Notes: generated from the sequence alone by a model not told the origin. A stretch of DNA of 64,000 nucleotides from Alligator mississippiensis (GCF_030867095.1 NC_081837.1:15146501-15210500); one strand, 5' to 3'. Positions 35,475 through 47,610 are shown, counted from the stretch's first letter. A program made the numbers and translations.

Positions 35475-35640
35475 AAATAATACCAGTACTTTGCACGTGG
35501 AGAAGTTCTTCATCTGAGGATCTCAAAGGATTTTGCAGTCCTCAATGGCCTTATAAGTTAGTTGCTCATTGTCTTCCTCAGTTCATGTGTTAGGAAGCAG
35601 AGGCACAGACCCTCATTGGGTCTCTCAAAGTTCATGAAAA
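35475..35640. repeat. MIR-like SINE fragment
   Basis: ggatctcaaaggattttgca, then aggaagcagaggcacag, follows the MIR core order. No target duplication. Confidence 0.45.
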
Positions 35641-35914
35641 TCTTCCAGGTAAGGAAAGCAAATAGCCTTTCCCTTCTATGCAGTCTGTCTAAGATAGGAC
35701 TGATGGGTGTCCTTTGAGGCCTGGGTGTTTACCTCAAAGTGGGCAGAGAAGTCATCCTGCATCATCTGTTTTCTTCTGAATTTTTCAGGAGAGGCACATG
35801 TTGTTTTCAGACCCTGTGTAATTGGTTTTTCATCAAACAGCTTCCAACAAATGAGGCTGTTGCCTACAGAACATCTTACTTCTGAACCATTTAGTCTCTA
35901 AGGGCACTTTTACA

Positions 35915-36160
35915 TGTGCACCATGGGTGGGGGAGGCAGTGTTTTAATTACAGTGGCTCCAAGAGCCGCTTTAAGTAAAGTGCCACCACGTCTCATGTAT
36001 CAGCATCCCCAAGCTTAAAAATGGCGGCAGGGGCACTTGAACAAAAACTCGTTCAATCAGCTGTAGTTCAAATGCCTCTGTCACCCATTGAAAGTGCAGG
36101 AATGCAGGGATACAGAGATGCAGGAGGCTGCTGGAGCACGGTAATTGATTTGGGATTAAT
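35915..36160. repeat. Dispersed repeat shared with 13360-13450
   Basis: gcttaaaaatggcggcaggg then gcacttgaacaaaaactcg recurs as gcttaaaaatggtggcagca / gtgcttgaactaaagctc at 13388-13430, inside the nested hAT. Family unknown; the opening agggcacttttacatgtgc looks like a MITE end. Confidence 0.5.
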
Positions 36161-36380
36161 GGAGTCTGCCACGATCAGCCCATGAAAGTGGGAGTCAGCC
36201 CAGTGATCTTCCTGCAAAATCGGCTGGCTGCCTCCTCGAGTTGGGTAGACCCCTAGTTAATGAGACAGGTAGTGAAAGCTGTCATCCTGGACTGACTGCA
36301 GATCTCAGAGGGAGGGAGCCACACTGATTTCAGAGTAACGTCTTTCCTAGGGATAGAGCCACCCTTCTTTCTCTGGATAT

Positions 36381-37432
36381 TAGGCCTGTGCGAGTCAGCA
36401 GTGATCCGATCCGGCTTCGGATCTGGCTGCTTCGGATGGCAGCGATCTGATCTGGAGCTCCGGACCGGGTTTCCACCTCAATCCGGCCGAAGCGACTATG
36501 AAGCTTCAGAGCCACCTCGGAGATCCGGCCATAGGGTATAATGGGGAATCAATGAAATATCTATAACTTGTTGTTTTTTGTCTGATTTAGATGAAACTTG
36601 CAGAGATGGTAGCCTCTGCTGAGAGCATGAAGCCTGCCAAGTTTCAAGACAATCGGTGCAGAGGTTTGGGGGGGAACTATACCCCAAATTCTTGAAAGCA
36701 AAACTCATGTCGCGTGTATGTGTTACACAACGGGGGGTGAAATCTGCAGGGATGGTAGCCCCTGGTGAGGCCACAAAGCCTGACAAGCTGCAAGAAGATC
36801 GGTGCAGGGGTTCTGGAGGAACTGCACCTCAAGCTGTGGACAAGCAAAACTTGTGAGATGGGCGACACCGTGTGTGTTAAGGCGTAGCGGGGTGAAAGCT
36901 GCAGGGATGGTGGCCTCTGCTGCGGCCATGAAGCCTGACAGCTGTCGAGGAGATCGGTGCAGTCAGTTGCACAAGCACCCATGTCACGAGTTTTGCTTGT
37001 CTGCAGCTTGAGGTGCAGTTCCTCCCAAACCCCTGCACCAATCTTCTTGAAACTTGGCAGGCTTTGCGGCCTCACCAGGGGCTACCATCTCTGCTGTTTT
37101 GACTCCTCTGTGGTGTAACACATACACGAGCCATGAGTTTTACTTTCAAGAATTTGGGGTGCAGTTCCCCCCAAACCCCTTCACTGATCTTCTTGAAGCT
37201 TGGCAAGCCTCATACTCTTTGCAGAGTCTACCACTCCTGGAAATTTCGTCCAAATCGGATGAAAAACAAAGTTCTAGATATTTTATTGTTTCCCCATTAT
37301 ACGCTATGGCCTGATCTCCAAGGTGGCTCCGAACTGCTTCGGAAAGCCTAACAAAGCCAGCGCTTCAATCCGGACATGCTGCTTCGGATGCTGAAGCATC
37401 TGAAGCAGGGTCTGAAGCCTCACACAGCCCTA
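36381..37432. mobile_element. Palindromic hAT element, exact 8-bp duplication
   Basis: Left end TAGGCCTGTGCGAGTCAGC; right end reads back TAGGGCTGTGTGAGGCTTC. Flanks are identical: ctggatat at 36373-36380 and 37433-37440. The two halves are inverted copies over most of their length, with the centre near 36970. Each arm is made of about 150-bp units starting gatggtagcc (36605, 36751, 36906) and then seen inverted after 37050. Open frames in the arms are a product of the repeats and encode no known protein. Confidence 0.9.
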
Positions 37433-37639
37433 CTGGATATGGACCAACTGAAGTGACTTTTTGGTTTACATTTGATTCATGGGTTATATAAGAACTGGTG
37501 AACCCAGTTCATCCCTATCTCTGTTCATCAATGCCTACCAGTCCTTACAAATCTTTTAATTCTCTGATTTTCCAAGTTTCTTTTAAGTGGTTAGTGTGAT
37601 TTGCCCATCTACCCCTTTATTTTCCTCCTTCATGCCTGT

Positions 37640-37815
37640 CTCTCTCAAACATACACTCCCAAATTACTATGCACTCCCAAACCACTTTCTACTTTTACTG
37701 TGAAGTAGGAATTACATTCATGTTGCAGACTGGGAAAATGAGACACAGAGAAATAACATGACTCGCCCAAGGTTAGGCATAGTCATTGTCAGAAATGGAA
37801 ACAGAATACAGATCT
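37640..37815 (+). repeat. MIR-like SINE fragment
   Basis: actgggaaaatgagacacag then catgactcgcccaaggttag matches the MIR core ('gaggaaactgaggcacagag...gtgacttgcccaaggtcac') clearly. Plus strand. Confidence 0.75.
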
Positions 37816-37816
37816 T

Positions 37817-37818
<2 letters not shown>

Positions 37819-37852
<34 letters not shown>
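37819..37852. repeat. Poly-T run of 34
   Basis: A pure T run between gatcttcc and agtaaaaacg. Such runs are unstable and error-prone in assemblies, so the exact length may vary. Confidence 0.9.
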
Positions 37853-37854
<2 letters not shown>

Positions 37855-37859
37855 TAAAA

Positions 37860-38476
37860 ACGCAAAAAATTCTTTAGTTTTTTTTTTATTATTACTGGTA
37901 CATCTTTTTCAGTTATCTGATAGGTTCTAATTTCACTACAAAAAATAGATGAAGGCAAGCATTGTTATAAGATTAATACTTAACCATGAAGCAGAGATTA
38001 AATTATTTTTTTCTATAGAATCAAAGCATGCAGGAAATTTCAAAAACTGAGACACACTTGACTGAAAATTTCCCCTATAACACAATACTAAAGTACTGAG
38101 GAATATTGTTTCTCCAAGGCCAGAAAATATTTCACAGTACATTTGCTGACTCCATCAGCTCATCTTCTCCATACACTTAGCAATCTTACATTCATGTGCA
38201 GACTTAGTGACACTCAGCCCATCTTTGTGAGACACACACCGCTATTGTTACTATGATGAAGATTGATTAGCAGTCACTTAGCAAGTAAAATATTTTGGGA
38301 GGAATATGAAAACTTAGGAACTTTTCCTGTAACGTGCAGTGACAACATTTTATTTAGTATTTGTCCTTATTTAGCTGTAGCATTATCTATATACTTTGCC
38401 GTCAAAACACTCTCTCTTCTCATAGGCATTATAAAATAAGATGTGTAACTATATCTTACCCTAGATGTTTTTTACA
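37860..38476. other. AT-rich DNA, nothing recognised
   Basis: No coding signal, RNA gene or repeat recognised on either strand. Confidence 0.45.
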
Positions 38477-38484
38477 GCTTACAT

Positions 38485-38677
38485 CAGTGGTTCTCAACGT
38501 TTGGTACCTTACATACCTCCTGCCGATCGATGCAGGAAAAGCGAAACCCAAAGTATCACCTTGGCACTTCTGGTTTCACCGCCGTGAGCCAAGTCCCACT
38601 TTTTCCACGGCAGGCCCAGGGCAAAGCAGTTTGTGTGGGGCTTCCCTCCCACGCATACCATGGGTTGAGAAACACTG
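38485..38677. mobile_element. hAT MITE, CAGTGGTTCTCAAC ends
   Basis: Left end CAGTGGTTCTCAACG, right end GGTTGAGAAACACTG. Flanks gcttacat (38477-38484) and gtttacat (38678-38685) agree at 7 of 8. 193 bp, no coding sequence. The TIR is the widespread vertebrate hAT type seen in Charlie- and SPIN-like families. Confidence 0.88.
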
Positions 38678-39054
38678 GTTTACATGAAAGGGATTTCTTT
38701 CTTTAAAAGCAGTTTAGCTGGAGTGAAAATGCAAAGGGCACCATCAAGTGTCTAAGCAGGGTAAATGCAGAATGTATCAAAGAAACATGATTTATCGCTA
38801 ATTAGTGTGTCTACAGAGGGATTCCTGAGCATTTTACAGCCCAGTTACATCAAAGAGGGCCAATACAAATGAAAATAAGATATGTAAGCTACAGCATATA
38901 TATCAGAGGTAAATTCTGTAGATGAGACAAGGTGAGTACTAAGTAGCACAGTGACTATATTCCAGCAACAATGACTGAACTTCACACAAACCGGAGGCCC
39001 AGGGAGTTAGATTATTTAAATTAGAAGTAGTGGTAAGATAGTGTTAGAATGATG

Positions 39055-39190
39055 TTGTGGCCATGATAGCCCAGATATTATGTGAAAGGCAAGGAATGTT
39101 TTATGGTGATATATTTTATTAAGCCAACTTCATGGTTGGAATAAATTTAGATAAGCTTTCAAAAGTAACACATTTTTTATCAGTAGTGGT
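39055..39190 (-). repeat. Retroelement 3' tail repeat, copy 3
   Basis: Minus-strand reading runs gaaagcttatctaaatttat, then ccttaataaaatatatca, then gggctatcatggccacaac, the same order as 3200-3345. 3' end of a dispersed element. Confidence 0.6.
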
Positions 39191-40499
39191 AGGAATCATG
39201 TAACCCTGCCAGAAAAGAGCTGGGTCCTGAGATAAAATTTGCAAAGGATCAGGGAGCTAACAGGGTATAAATATGTAGGGAGATTGTTCCAACTGGAAGT
39301 AGCAGTATAGAACAAAGCTGTTACTCTCACAGTTGAACAAAAAGGAGGGAGGGATTAGGGTTGGCAGAAAAGTGTGGTGTTAAAGTGTATGGAGAAATCT
39401 AACCACTGCTAAGAGAAAAGGCTGTAAAGACAGGGGGTCAGATCCTTAGCCTTTGCTCCATCCCATTCACATAGTGGAAGCAGCACAAAGAAACTGGAGG
39501 GCTGTCTGAAACAAACATCTAAGAAAATGAGGGGGGGGGGGAAGTACAGAAGATGCTTTAAGCTGTCTTTGCTCACCTCATATGGCTCTGCACCAAGCAC
39601 TGCTTGGCTGGACCTAAGTGCATGGCCCAAGTTTCAAAAAGGTGAAAAACTACAAAAAATATTTTTTAACAGGATTGTGTAATAGACCATGGACAGATAC
39701 ATGTTTATGCTAGAGGGAGTAGGAGGAAATAATGGAAGAATTAGGAGACCATCTGGCTGAAAAAGCAGCAAAAATCTGAGTAAAAGACAAAAATAAAAAA
39801 AGTCATGAAGTAGATCTGGATTTCATCTGCGGAGAAGTGATACCCACAGAGGGTATAGTGCAGTAGGCCAATGGACGTGCAAAGCCAATGGTAAACATTA
39901 GCCAAAAGAAACCGAGAATGCTTGGTTCATAACAAACAGGGGGTTTATTAATCAAAGATGCACAGGCTGTTCCATTTCAGCACAGTGTTTGAACCTAAAT
40001 ACCATTAATGTATTCCCCCTAGAACCAGATATACCATGGGCTGGCATAAATTATAAATGCTATAATCCAAGACAGCTCTCCTAATGTGTTTATTATGCCT
40101 AAGAATGGTTTGTGTGTGTTCAGTCTTATTCTCTTTATAATAGACTTGCAATACAGAACTCACTTTTTTGATTAATACTAAATAGTACTTTGTTTTGCCC
40201 TATGGTTGCAGTATCTAGATGTAGTGGTCAGAGTACTGAAAATATAAGTAGTAATTAATCTCCAGTGGAACTTGGTTAAAGTTGTTTGAACACAGCTTAT
40301 GGTCTCACGTCTTCAGATCAATCATTTATTAGAAATATATGGGCTAGATCCAGGTTTGTGCCTTATTCTCCTCTCCTGTCTTTTTATTCCTGGAGATAGT
40401 CTGAGCCCTGGTGTAATTTAGCGGAGCTTCAATACAGCTCTTAATTATGTCTAGTGGTAAGTACTTTCAAAGAAAACAGAGGCACTAAAATTATACTCA

Positions 40500-40943
40500 G
40501 GGAGCACATCTACATGAGCATATTAATGAGCAGCAATAAACTCTGGTGCATGCCATGACTGAGTTTATTGCTCCTGGGCATATGTATAAACATGCATGAC
40601 CAGGACCACAGCATGTTGAGCCAGGTTGGAGCAGTCTTGGCTGGCAGAGGGCCCAGGGAATCAGCCTGCCAGCTCAGGGCTGCTCCTACCCAGCTCAACT
40701 TGCTGGGCGGGGGCAGCTGGCTGGTATACAAGGGTGCTTCAGTGAAGGGCTAACAGGCAGGCGGCTCCTGCACTGAAGCATCCTCATGCCCCAGCCACCC
40801 AGATCAGCAACACCTGCCCAGGTATTGCTGCACATGAAAGAACCCCTCAGCAGGACACTACTTGTATTGACAGGTACTACTAACCTGCTGTAGAGTGTAT
40901 TAGTTTCCTGTGGCCTATTAGGGCCACATGTATACATACCCAG
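40500..40943. mobile_element. MITE with internal hairpin
   Basis: Left end ggagcacatctacatgagca; right end reads back gggtatgtatacatgtgg. A hairpin lies at the left: gagcagcaataaactc pairs with gagtttattgctcc (40527-40577). Interior moderately GC-rich. No clean duplication, so the class is open. Confidence 0.5.
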
Positions 40944-41989
40944 AGATTTACTGCAGAGCTAATTAGGCAACTGCACAGTAAATGCTGCACACCCAGTTTC
41001 CTCCAGCCACACCCCAACATAACCCCTAGGTCAGCGACAGGGAAAGTAATAGTGACATAACTGATAGCACCAACACATTTATAACTGTGGGGTGCTTAAG
41101 AGGCTTAATTGACATGGCTTGATTTCTAGATTCAAGGTATGATCTATAGCAGGAGAGACAGGGAAGAGACTGGGGATGGAAATCCTCCACATTTCCCCCC
41201 CGGCCCCCACCTTCAAAAGCCTGGGCACACAGCTTCAGAAAGCTTTGAGCCCGAGAGTGCTTTGTCTGGAAGGGCCCTCTTCCATATCTAGAGAAAAATC
41301 ACACAACACATAATACTGGCTATAACAAAAATGCACATAGAACATCAAGGCACATTGGGCAGCTGAAATAAAGAGATTGGATATTAGCTGCAAGCAAGAT
41401 TGCCCATATAGTATGCCCATAGTAAAGAATTAATTGTATCTGCTGTCAAGGGCAATGGGCTGAATCAACTCTGCCATGAACTGATCCTCAGTAGGAATTC
41501 CAAGGATTCTAGGCATTTCAATCCTTATCACAAAGCACTAAGCCAATCCTCTCCAGGATAGGAATGTGAATTAGTAGCAAGGGAAACTGATTTTTTATTA
41601 TTCATATAAAATTATGGACTATTTCATAAATGCTTTTTTAAGAAAATCATTTTATGCTGGGGAGGCCACATTTACCAAATATGCACATGGTTGGTAGAAT
41701 ATGTAGAAACTGGGTAGCAATACGCTGCACAGGAAGAATAAAAATCACTTTGGCATTGAAGGCGCCGGACTGGAACGCAGGCTTGGGGCTTCCCTCAAGG
41801 GCTCATCAGCTGTCCTCAGGGTGGCAGAAGGAGATATCCACAAAGAGGTGCATCCAAAGACTCATAGAAGAGATGAGTCTTTGGGTGGTAGAGATGGTAG
41901 ATGGGAGACTTGAATCCTAAAAGTCAGGAAGTGGTTCCTGGAGATGTTGTGTCCAGAAGGTACAATATCAGAAAGATAGCTAAGGAGGA
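40944..41989. other. Unassigned DNA
   Basis: A plus-strand open frame of 88 codons (41654-41920) has no recognisable domain or splice context. No repeat that I can name. Confidence 0.4.
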
Positions 41990-42200
41990 GGAAGCTCTTG
42001 TAGTTAAGGCATTATCTGGGAAACTGGAACGTTGGATCAATTTGTTCAGGTTTTCCACCGACTTCCTGTGTGACCTCGGGCATGGCACTTAGTTTTTCTA
42101 CTCCTTGATTTTGTCAATTGTAAGCCAGGGTAAATTCCATCTGCCTAATTCCCAGTGGTGTTTTTAGGTGCTGAAATACAATGATGATGACTGCTGTGAA
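41990..42200 (+). repeat. MIR-like SINE fragment
   Basis: cttcctgtgtgacctcgggc then atggcacttagtttttctac matches 'agctgtgtgaccttgggcaagtcacttaacctct' in order. Plus strand. Confidence 0.65.
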
Positions 42201-43301
42201 AAAGCTTATAAATGCATTAACCAGCTGTGATTCCCTCTCCCCCCCCCGGCCAAAAAAAAAAAAAAGAAGAAAAAGAAGAATGCAAAGAACATTTTAAAAA
42301 GAAACACATGTTTTTAATATGAACTCTGAAGATTTCAGTATATACTTTGGGACATAGCAATGTGCTGCAGAGGAAATGTATGAGGGCATATCCAGAAGGG
42401 AGGTCACTTGACTTTAGTGAGTCAAATAATGAGTCAACATTTCCAGCAACCACTTTCTGACTTTTAGAATATTATTCTCACTGAATTAACAGCAAGAGAC
42501 ATTTTTTTTTCTTTTGAGTAAGCTCATGGAAGAATACATAGTGTTGCTCAATTCTACCTCTGGGGCATTTTCCTGTCTCTTTCCTATTCTCTCTCAGGAG
42601 ACAGATTTTTACAGTGATGGCTTAATGACAAAATGAGATCTTTTCACCCTTGGTATCTATTCCCTTTATTTCAACAATCTAAAGTATAAGCTTCCCATCA
42701 CTGGGATCAATAGCACTGCAAATCCACCGCTCCAAAACTCTATTTGGATGAGGATCAATGCAATACTATTGTTGGACTGCATCAGAACCAGAACTTCTAG
42801 CCTTGCTTTATGTGAAGCAATTCGTTTTATACAATTGAACTGTAAAAAGTGGCAGTAGGATTGCTTCCCAAGTAGGACTGATCTCCAGTGATAGGTGTAA
42901 ACACTAGTAAGAAAGTGTCTACTGCAAGTCCCACACCTTTTCAAATCATGAGCCAGAACTCGCCTCAGTGGGGAAGGAGGACATGTATGCTTCATTTTAC
43001 TAAAACAGCACTCCTTTTAACTTTAGGAAGTTTCAGCCTTATCCTAAGACATACTAAACACAACTATTCCTGCTACAATCAGTGGGATTTATAGGGTGTT
43101 TATCTGTGTTCATGGCCAAGTCTTTAGCTGGTATAAATTGATGCAGATCCATTGACTTCACTTTACCTCAGAACAGGATCTGGCTCTTGAGGTCTCCTGG
43201 AGCTGTGATTTGGTATATGGGACTTAAAATAGTTTAAAATTCTTCTTATACTGGTACTGGCATAAGAAATTAATAGTAATAATAAATAAAGATATAGATA
43301 C
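42201..43301. other. Unassigned DNA
   Basis: A minus-strand 109-codon open frame (42666-42995) shows no known domain. 43115-43180 (gctggtataaattgatgcag) is an old amniote repeat phrase. An A/G-rich run lies at about 42250-42280. Confidence 0.4.
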
Positions 43302-44070
43302 TAGGGATGTGCGAAGCTTCAGTCCCCGATTTGATTCAGTGGAGATCCGGCCTGATTCGGTGGCCGAATCTCCAAATCCGAATCGAATCAGAGGACACTT
43401 TAAACTCTCCGAGTTGATTCGGAAAGATTCAGCAATTCGGATGTAGATACAGCTTTAAACGTTTTTTTCTACATACCTCTAGGTAGCAGGGGCTTTGAAC
43501 GCTATGGTGCTGGGGCAGCTGCAGCGTCCCACAGAAGTGTGGGGGGCATCCCGGTGCACTCGGCAGCACACCCAGAAGTGGGCCAGAAGCACTTCTGGTC
43601 TGCTTCCTAGTCCACCGAGGAGCATGCTGGGGGGGCCCCCCCATGCCCACCCGGCGACTGGTACCTCCTGGGTCTGGGGGGAGCCTGGGGTCCTTCTGTG
43701 GCCGATCACTGAGCCAGGGAAGGTACGGGGGGACCCACAGCATGCTTCCTGGCAGACCCGGAAGCGGACTGGAAGTACTTCTGGTCTACTTCTGGGTTCG
43801 CTGCTGAGTATGCTAGAGAGCACCCCCATGCTCCTGTGGGACACTCCATCTGCCCCAGCACCGCTACACTCTACCTCAAGGTATATAGAAAAAAAAACTT
43901 TTAAAGCTGTGTCTATGTCTGAATCGCTGATTTGCCGAATCAGCATCGAATCTTCAGATTCAGACTCAGCGGAATCGAATCAGGGACAGTGATCTGAATC
44001 AACAGATCGAATCACTGTCCCTGATTTGGGCCGAATCCGAATCGAATAGGGCCCGTTTCGCACAGCCCTA
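43302..44070. mobile_element. hAT element, TAGGGATGTGCGAAGC ends
   Basis: Left end TAGGGATGTGCGAAGCTTC; right end reads back TAGGGCTGTGCGAAACGGG. Flanks atagatac (43294-43301) and atagatat (44071-44078) agree at 7 of 8. Inverted arms of about 190 bp carry many gattcg/cgaatc motifs and the block tagatacagctttaaacg. The GC-rich middle is itself partly inverted around cacttctggtctgcttcc. Same family as 36381-37432 and 55567-56505. No transposase. Confidence 0.9.
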
Positions 44071-44282
44071 ATAGATATTCACTTAAAATATCTTGCTGGA
44101 TTAAAAGCTTGGGAGCCTAAGCTGCTTCTCATTTACACCAGTTTTACATTGATAATTTCCATTGACTTAAGTGGAGTTATTCTTGATTTCTACCAATGTA
44201 AGGGCCAAGAGAATTGAACGTCTGAGGATGTCTATATTTTCTCCTAGTGCAAAGCTATATTCTACTGACATCAGTTTATCAC

Positions 44283-46215
44283 AGAATCATAGAAAATCAG
44301 GGCTGGAAGGGACCTCAGGAAGTCATCTAGTCCAAACCCCTGCTCAAAGCAGGACCATGCACAACTAGATCATCCCAGCCAAAGCTTTGTCTAACTGAGT
44401 CTAAGGGTGGAGAGTCCACAACCTCTCTGGATAACCTATTCCAGTGGTTTACTACACTCCTAATGAGAAAATTCTTCCAAATATCTAACCTAAGCTTCCC
44501 TTGTTGCAACTTGAGATTGTTGCTACTTGTTCTGTCATCTGCCACCACTGAGAACAGTCCAGCTCCATCCTCTCTGCAACCCACTTCAGGTAGTTGAAGG
44601 TGCTATTAAATCTTCTCTCTGTCTTCTCTTCTCCAAACTAAACAAACCCAGTTCCCTCAGCCTCTCCTCAGAAGTCATGTCCCCCAGCTCCCAAACAATT
44701 TTTGTTGCCCACTGCTAGACTCTCCAATATGTCCACATCCTTTCTGCAGTGGGGGGCCCAAAACTGAACACAGTACTCCAGATGTGGCCTCACCAATGCT
44801 GAATATAAAATTATCACTTCCCTTGACCTGCTGGCAATACTTCTACCAATGCAGCCCAGTATGCTGTTAGCCTTTTTTGCAACAAGGGCACACTGTTGGC
44901 TCGTATTCAGCTTATTGTTCCCTGCAACCTCCAGCCCCTTTTCTGCAGAGCTGCCCAGTCAGTCAGCCCCCATTTTGTACTAATGCATGGGATTGTTCCA
45001 TCCTAAATGCAGGACTTTGCACTTGTCCTTATTGAACCCCATGAGATTTATTTTGGCCCAATCATTCAATTTGTTGAGGTCATTCTGAATCCTAGCCCTA
45101 CCCTACAGCATATCTACTACTCCCCCCAGCTTGGTGTCATTTGCAAACTTGCTGAGGGTCCACTCTATGCCACCTTCCAGATCACTGATGAAGACGTTAA
45201 ACAAAACTGGCTCCAGGACCAACCCCTGGAGCACTCTAGTTGGCAGCTGCTATCACATGGACAACAAGCCATTGATTACTACCCCCTGAGCCTGAAGCTC
45301 CAGCCAGTTTTCTATGCACATTACAGTCATAGAAGGCAATCAAGTTGGTCAGGGTATGACTTGCCCTTAGTGAATTCATGCTGACTGTTCCTAACTACTT
45401 TCTTCTCCTCCAAGCAATGCTCTTACATTCCTCCCTATTTATTTGTCCAAGTTTCCACTTCTTATATTTCCTTTTTGTGATTTAGTTTACTGAAAAGTTC
45501 CCTGCTAAATCAAGCTGGTCTGCCTTACTTGCTAATCTTCCTGCAGGATGGTTTGTTCCTGCACTCTCAGCAAGGCTTCTTTAAAGTACAGCCAGCTCCC
45601 CTGGACTCCTGTCCCCCTCCGTCTGGCTTCCCAAGGGATCCTGCCCACGAGTTCCCCAAGTAAGTCAAAGTCTACTTTTCTGAAGTCCAGGGTCCTTACT
45701 CTGCTGCTCTCCGTCCTTCCTTTCCTCACGGTCCTGAACTCAATCATCTTGTGGTCATTGCTGCCCAAGTTGCCATCCATTACTACATTCCCCATCAATT
45801 CTTCCCTGTTTGTGAGCAGCAGATAAAGAAGAGCACGGCCCTTTGTTGCTTAGTTCAGCACTTGCACCAGGAAATTGTCTCCAACACTCTCCAAAAACTT
45901 CCTGGATTGCCTATGCACTGCTGTATTGCCCTCCCAGCAGATGTCAGGGTGATTGAAGTCCCCCATGAGAACCAGGGCTTGTGATTGGGAAACTTCTACT
46001 AGCTGTTTGAAGAAAGCCTCATCCACCACTTCCTCCTGCTCTGGTGGTCCAAAGCAAACACCTACCACATCAACTTTGTTGCTCTCTCCTTCAACCCTAA
46101 CCCAGAAACTCTCAACAGACCTATCTCCAGTTTCGTACTGGAGTTCTGGGCAATCTTATGGCTTTTACATAAAGTGCAGCTTCTCCTCCTTTTCTCTCCT
46201 GCCTATCCTTCCTGA
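44283..46215 (-). mobile_element. CR1 LINE with endonuclease and RT remnants
   Basis: Longest LINE here. Minus-strand order: endonuclease part with [13 protein letters not shown] (about 45930-45970), the following linker frame (IEFRTVRKGRTESSRV, 45535-45800), then RT text, the C-terminal KLRLDIWKNFLIRSVVNHWN (about 44450-44510) and the CR1 3' end. The RT active-site region reads FANDTKLGG where CR1 usually has F/YADDT, so one catalytic Asp is Asn. The middle of the RT is missing around 45440-45530 and several stops occur: dead copy. Confidence 0.88.
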
Positions 46216-46227
46216 GCAGTTTGTACT

Positions 46228-46740
46228 AGAAGTGCACCGATACATCGGTCTGATATTGGATCAGTAACAATATAAAGAAAATTGTCTATATTGGATTTTA
46301 GCCTGATGGGGCTGATAAATGCCTGTGTTGCATGCCACTGCAGCGCAGCATAGAGCAGAGCCAGTAGCATGGAGAGCTGCCTCCAGTGGGTAAATCAGAA
46401 GGGGAAGGGGAGGGAAGGGGTGTGGGGGGCAGATCAATGCCCCCCCAAGGTGAGGGAGGGGGCAAGGGCAGGCATTGCCCCACCAGGGTGGGGGTGGGGT
46501 GTGGAATGGAGGCACGGCTCGTGGGGTGGGGGCACTGCTTGCACCCCGGGAGGGGGGGGGGGGCATGTGCCCCCAGATCTGTAGGGTGTGGAGTGGGCGG
46601 TAGCTGTGGGTTGGAGCCGGAGCTAGTGCTGCACAGGGCTGGGCTCAAAGCAGGCTTCAGTGTCACTGGGAAGAGGCTGCAAACACCCCACATTTCACCG
46701 CAGCTCCGCTCCCAACCCCGCACTGCTGCTCACTGCCTGA
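46228..46740. mobile_element. hAT non-autonomous element, TAGAAGTGCACC end, truncated
   Basis: Left end TAGAAGTGCACCGATACATC is a close match to the TAGAGGTGCACC termini of 5225-6292 and 12632-13766, followed by gatattggatcagtaac and the same kind of GC-rich middle. No right TIR found before the LTR-like DNA beginning near 46745. Confidence 0.65.
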
Positions 46741-46744
46741 CGTA

Positions 46745-47610
46745 GCCCAGCTTTTCTGGCACTTGGGTGGAGGTGAGGCGTTCAGCCTCACCACCGCTTC
46801 TTGTAGCTCTCTTGCCTGTTCTCTGAAAGACACCACCAGGAGGCACCACTCATACCACAGGCACCCCCCAACCTGGCGGTCACTGAAAAGAGCCTGCAAG
46901 CCACAGTCCCCAGAGTGGCAAGCCCAGACCTGGGTGGGAACCTTGATGGTGAGCGGCCCTGCCTGGACAGAAACCTCACAGGTGCAAGCAGAGGCAGTGG
47001 CAGTGCCTCTGGCATTGTGATATCCCAGAGCCATTTACCTTGGTGTCTTAATCTGCCTTATTTTACTGCCCTTTTTCCAAGCACACCTTCCCTAGCAAAC
47101 TCACTTGGAAGCTGGCCTGTTTACTGCTCCTTGGCCCTAAAAGTTTCCTTCTTCCCCGCTTCCTCACACCAACCTGAAAGGCTCTCCACTCAGAAAGGGG
47201 AAGCGGGGGGGAGCAAACTGACTTGTGAATTGAATTGCAAACTGCCTGCAAAATGCTTACCCTATTTGCCACCCCTGTTTGCTAGCTCCCTGGTCACCAG
47301 GGGAGTCCCCTTTTATACCCTGAACTGGCTCCACCCCCTCGTTAGGGTGTCTGTCAGGTCCACTCAGCAATCACTCAGCCAGCAATACTCCCAGCTTCTC
47401 AGAGCACACACCCCAAACACACCTGGCCTACCAAACACTCAGCAAGCCCAAGGCACAGGCAGCTCTGGATCATTTAACTTCCCTGTGCAGAATCTGGTGC
47501 CTGGCTTCTCTTCCCCTTCCTCCTCTTGCTCCCATCAAACTGCCTGCAAACTGCTTACTCTGCTCACTAGCTCTTTGGTCACTGGATCCCTGGTCACTCA
47601 GGGAGTTTAG
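46745..47610 (-). mobile_element. LTR-like block with TATA box, minus strand
   Basis: The minus strand has GGGTATAAAAGGGGACTCCC near 47303-47322, a strong TATA box. tgcctgcaaaatgcttaccc (47240) and tgcctgcaaactgcttactc (47541) head two imperfect direct repeats about 300 bp apart, each ending with a 'ctccctggtcac' phrase. No coding sequence. Limits and class are uncertain. Confidence 0.4.

Noticed and set aside
36496-37075. 96- and 132-codon minus-strand frames with repeating motifs
   Set aside because: The repeats in the protein simply reflect the 150-bp tandem units of the palindromic transposon.
46915-47610. 231-codon plus-strand frame
   Set aside because: Lies antisense to an LTR-like block; Ser/Pro/Leu-rich without domain, and contains the direct repeats of that block.
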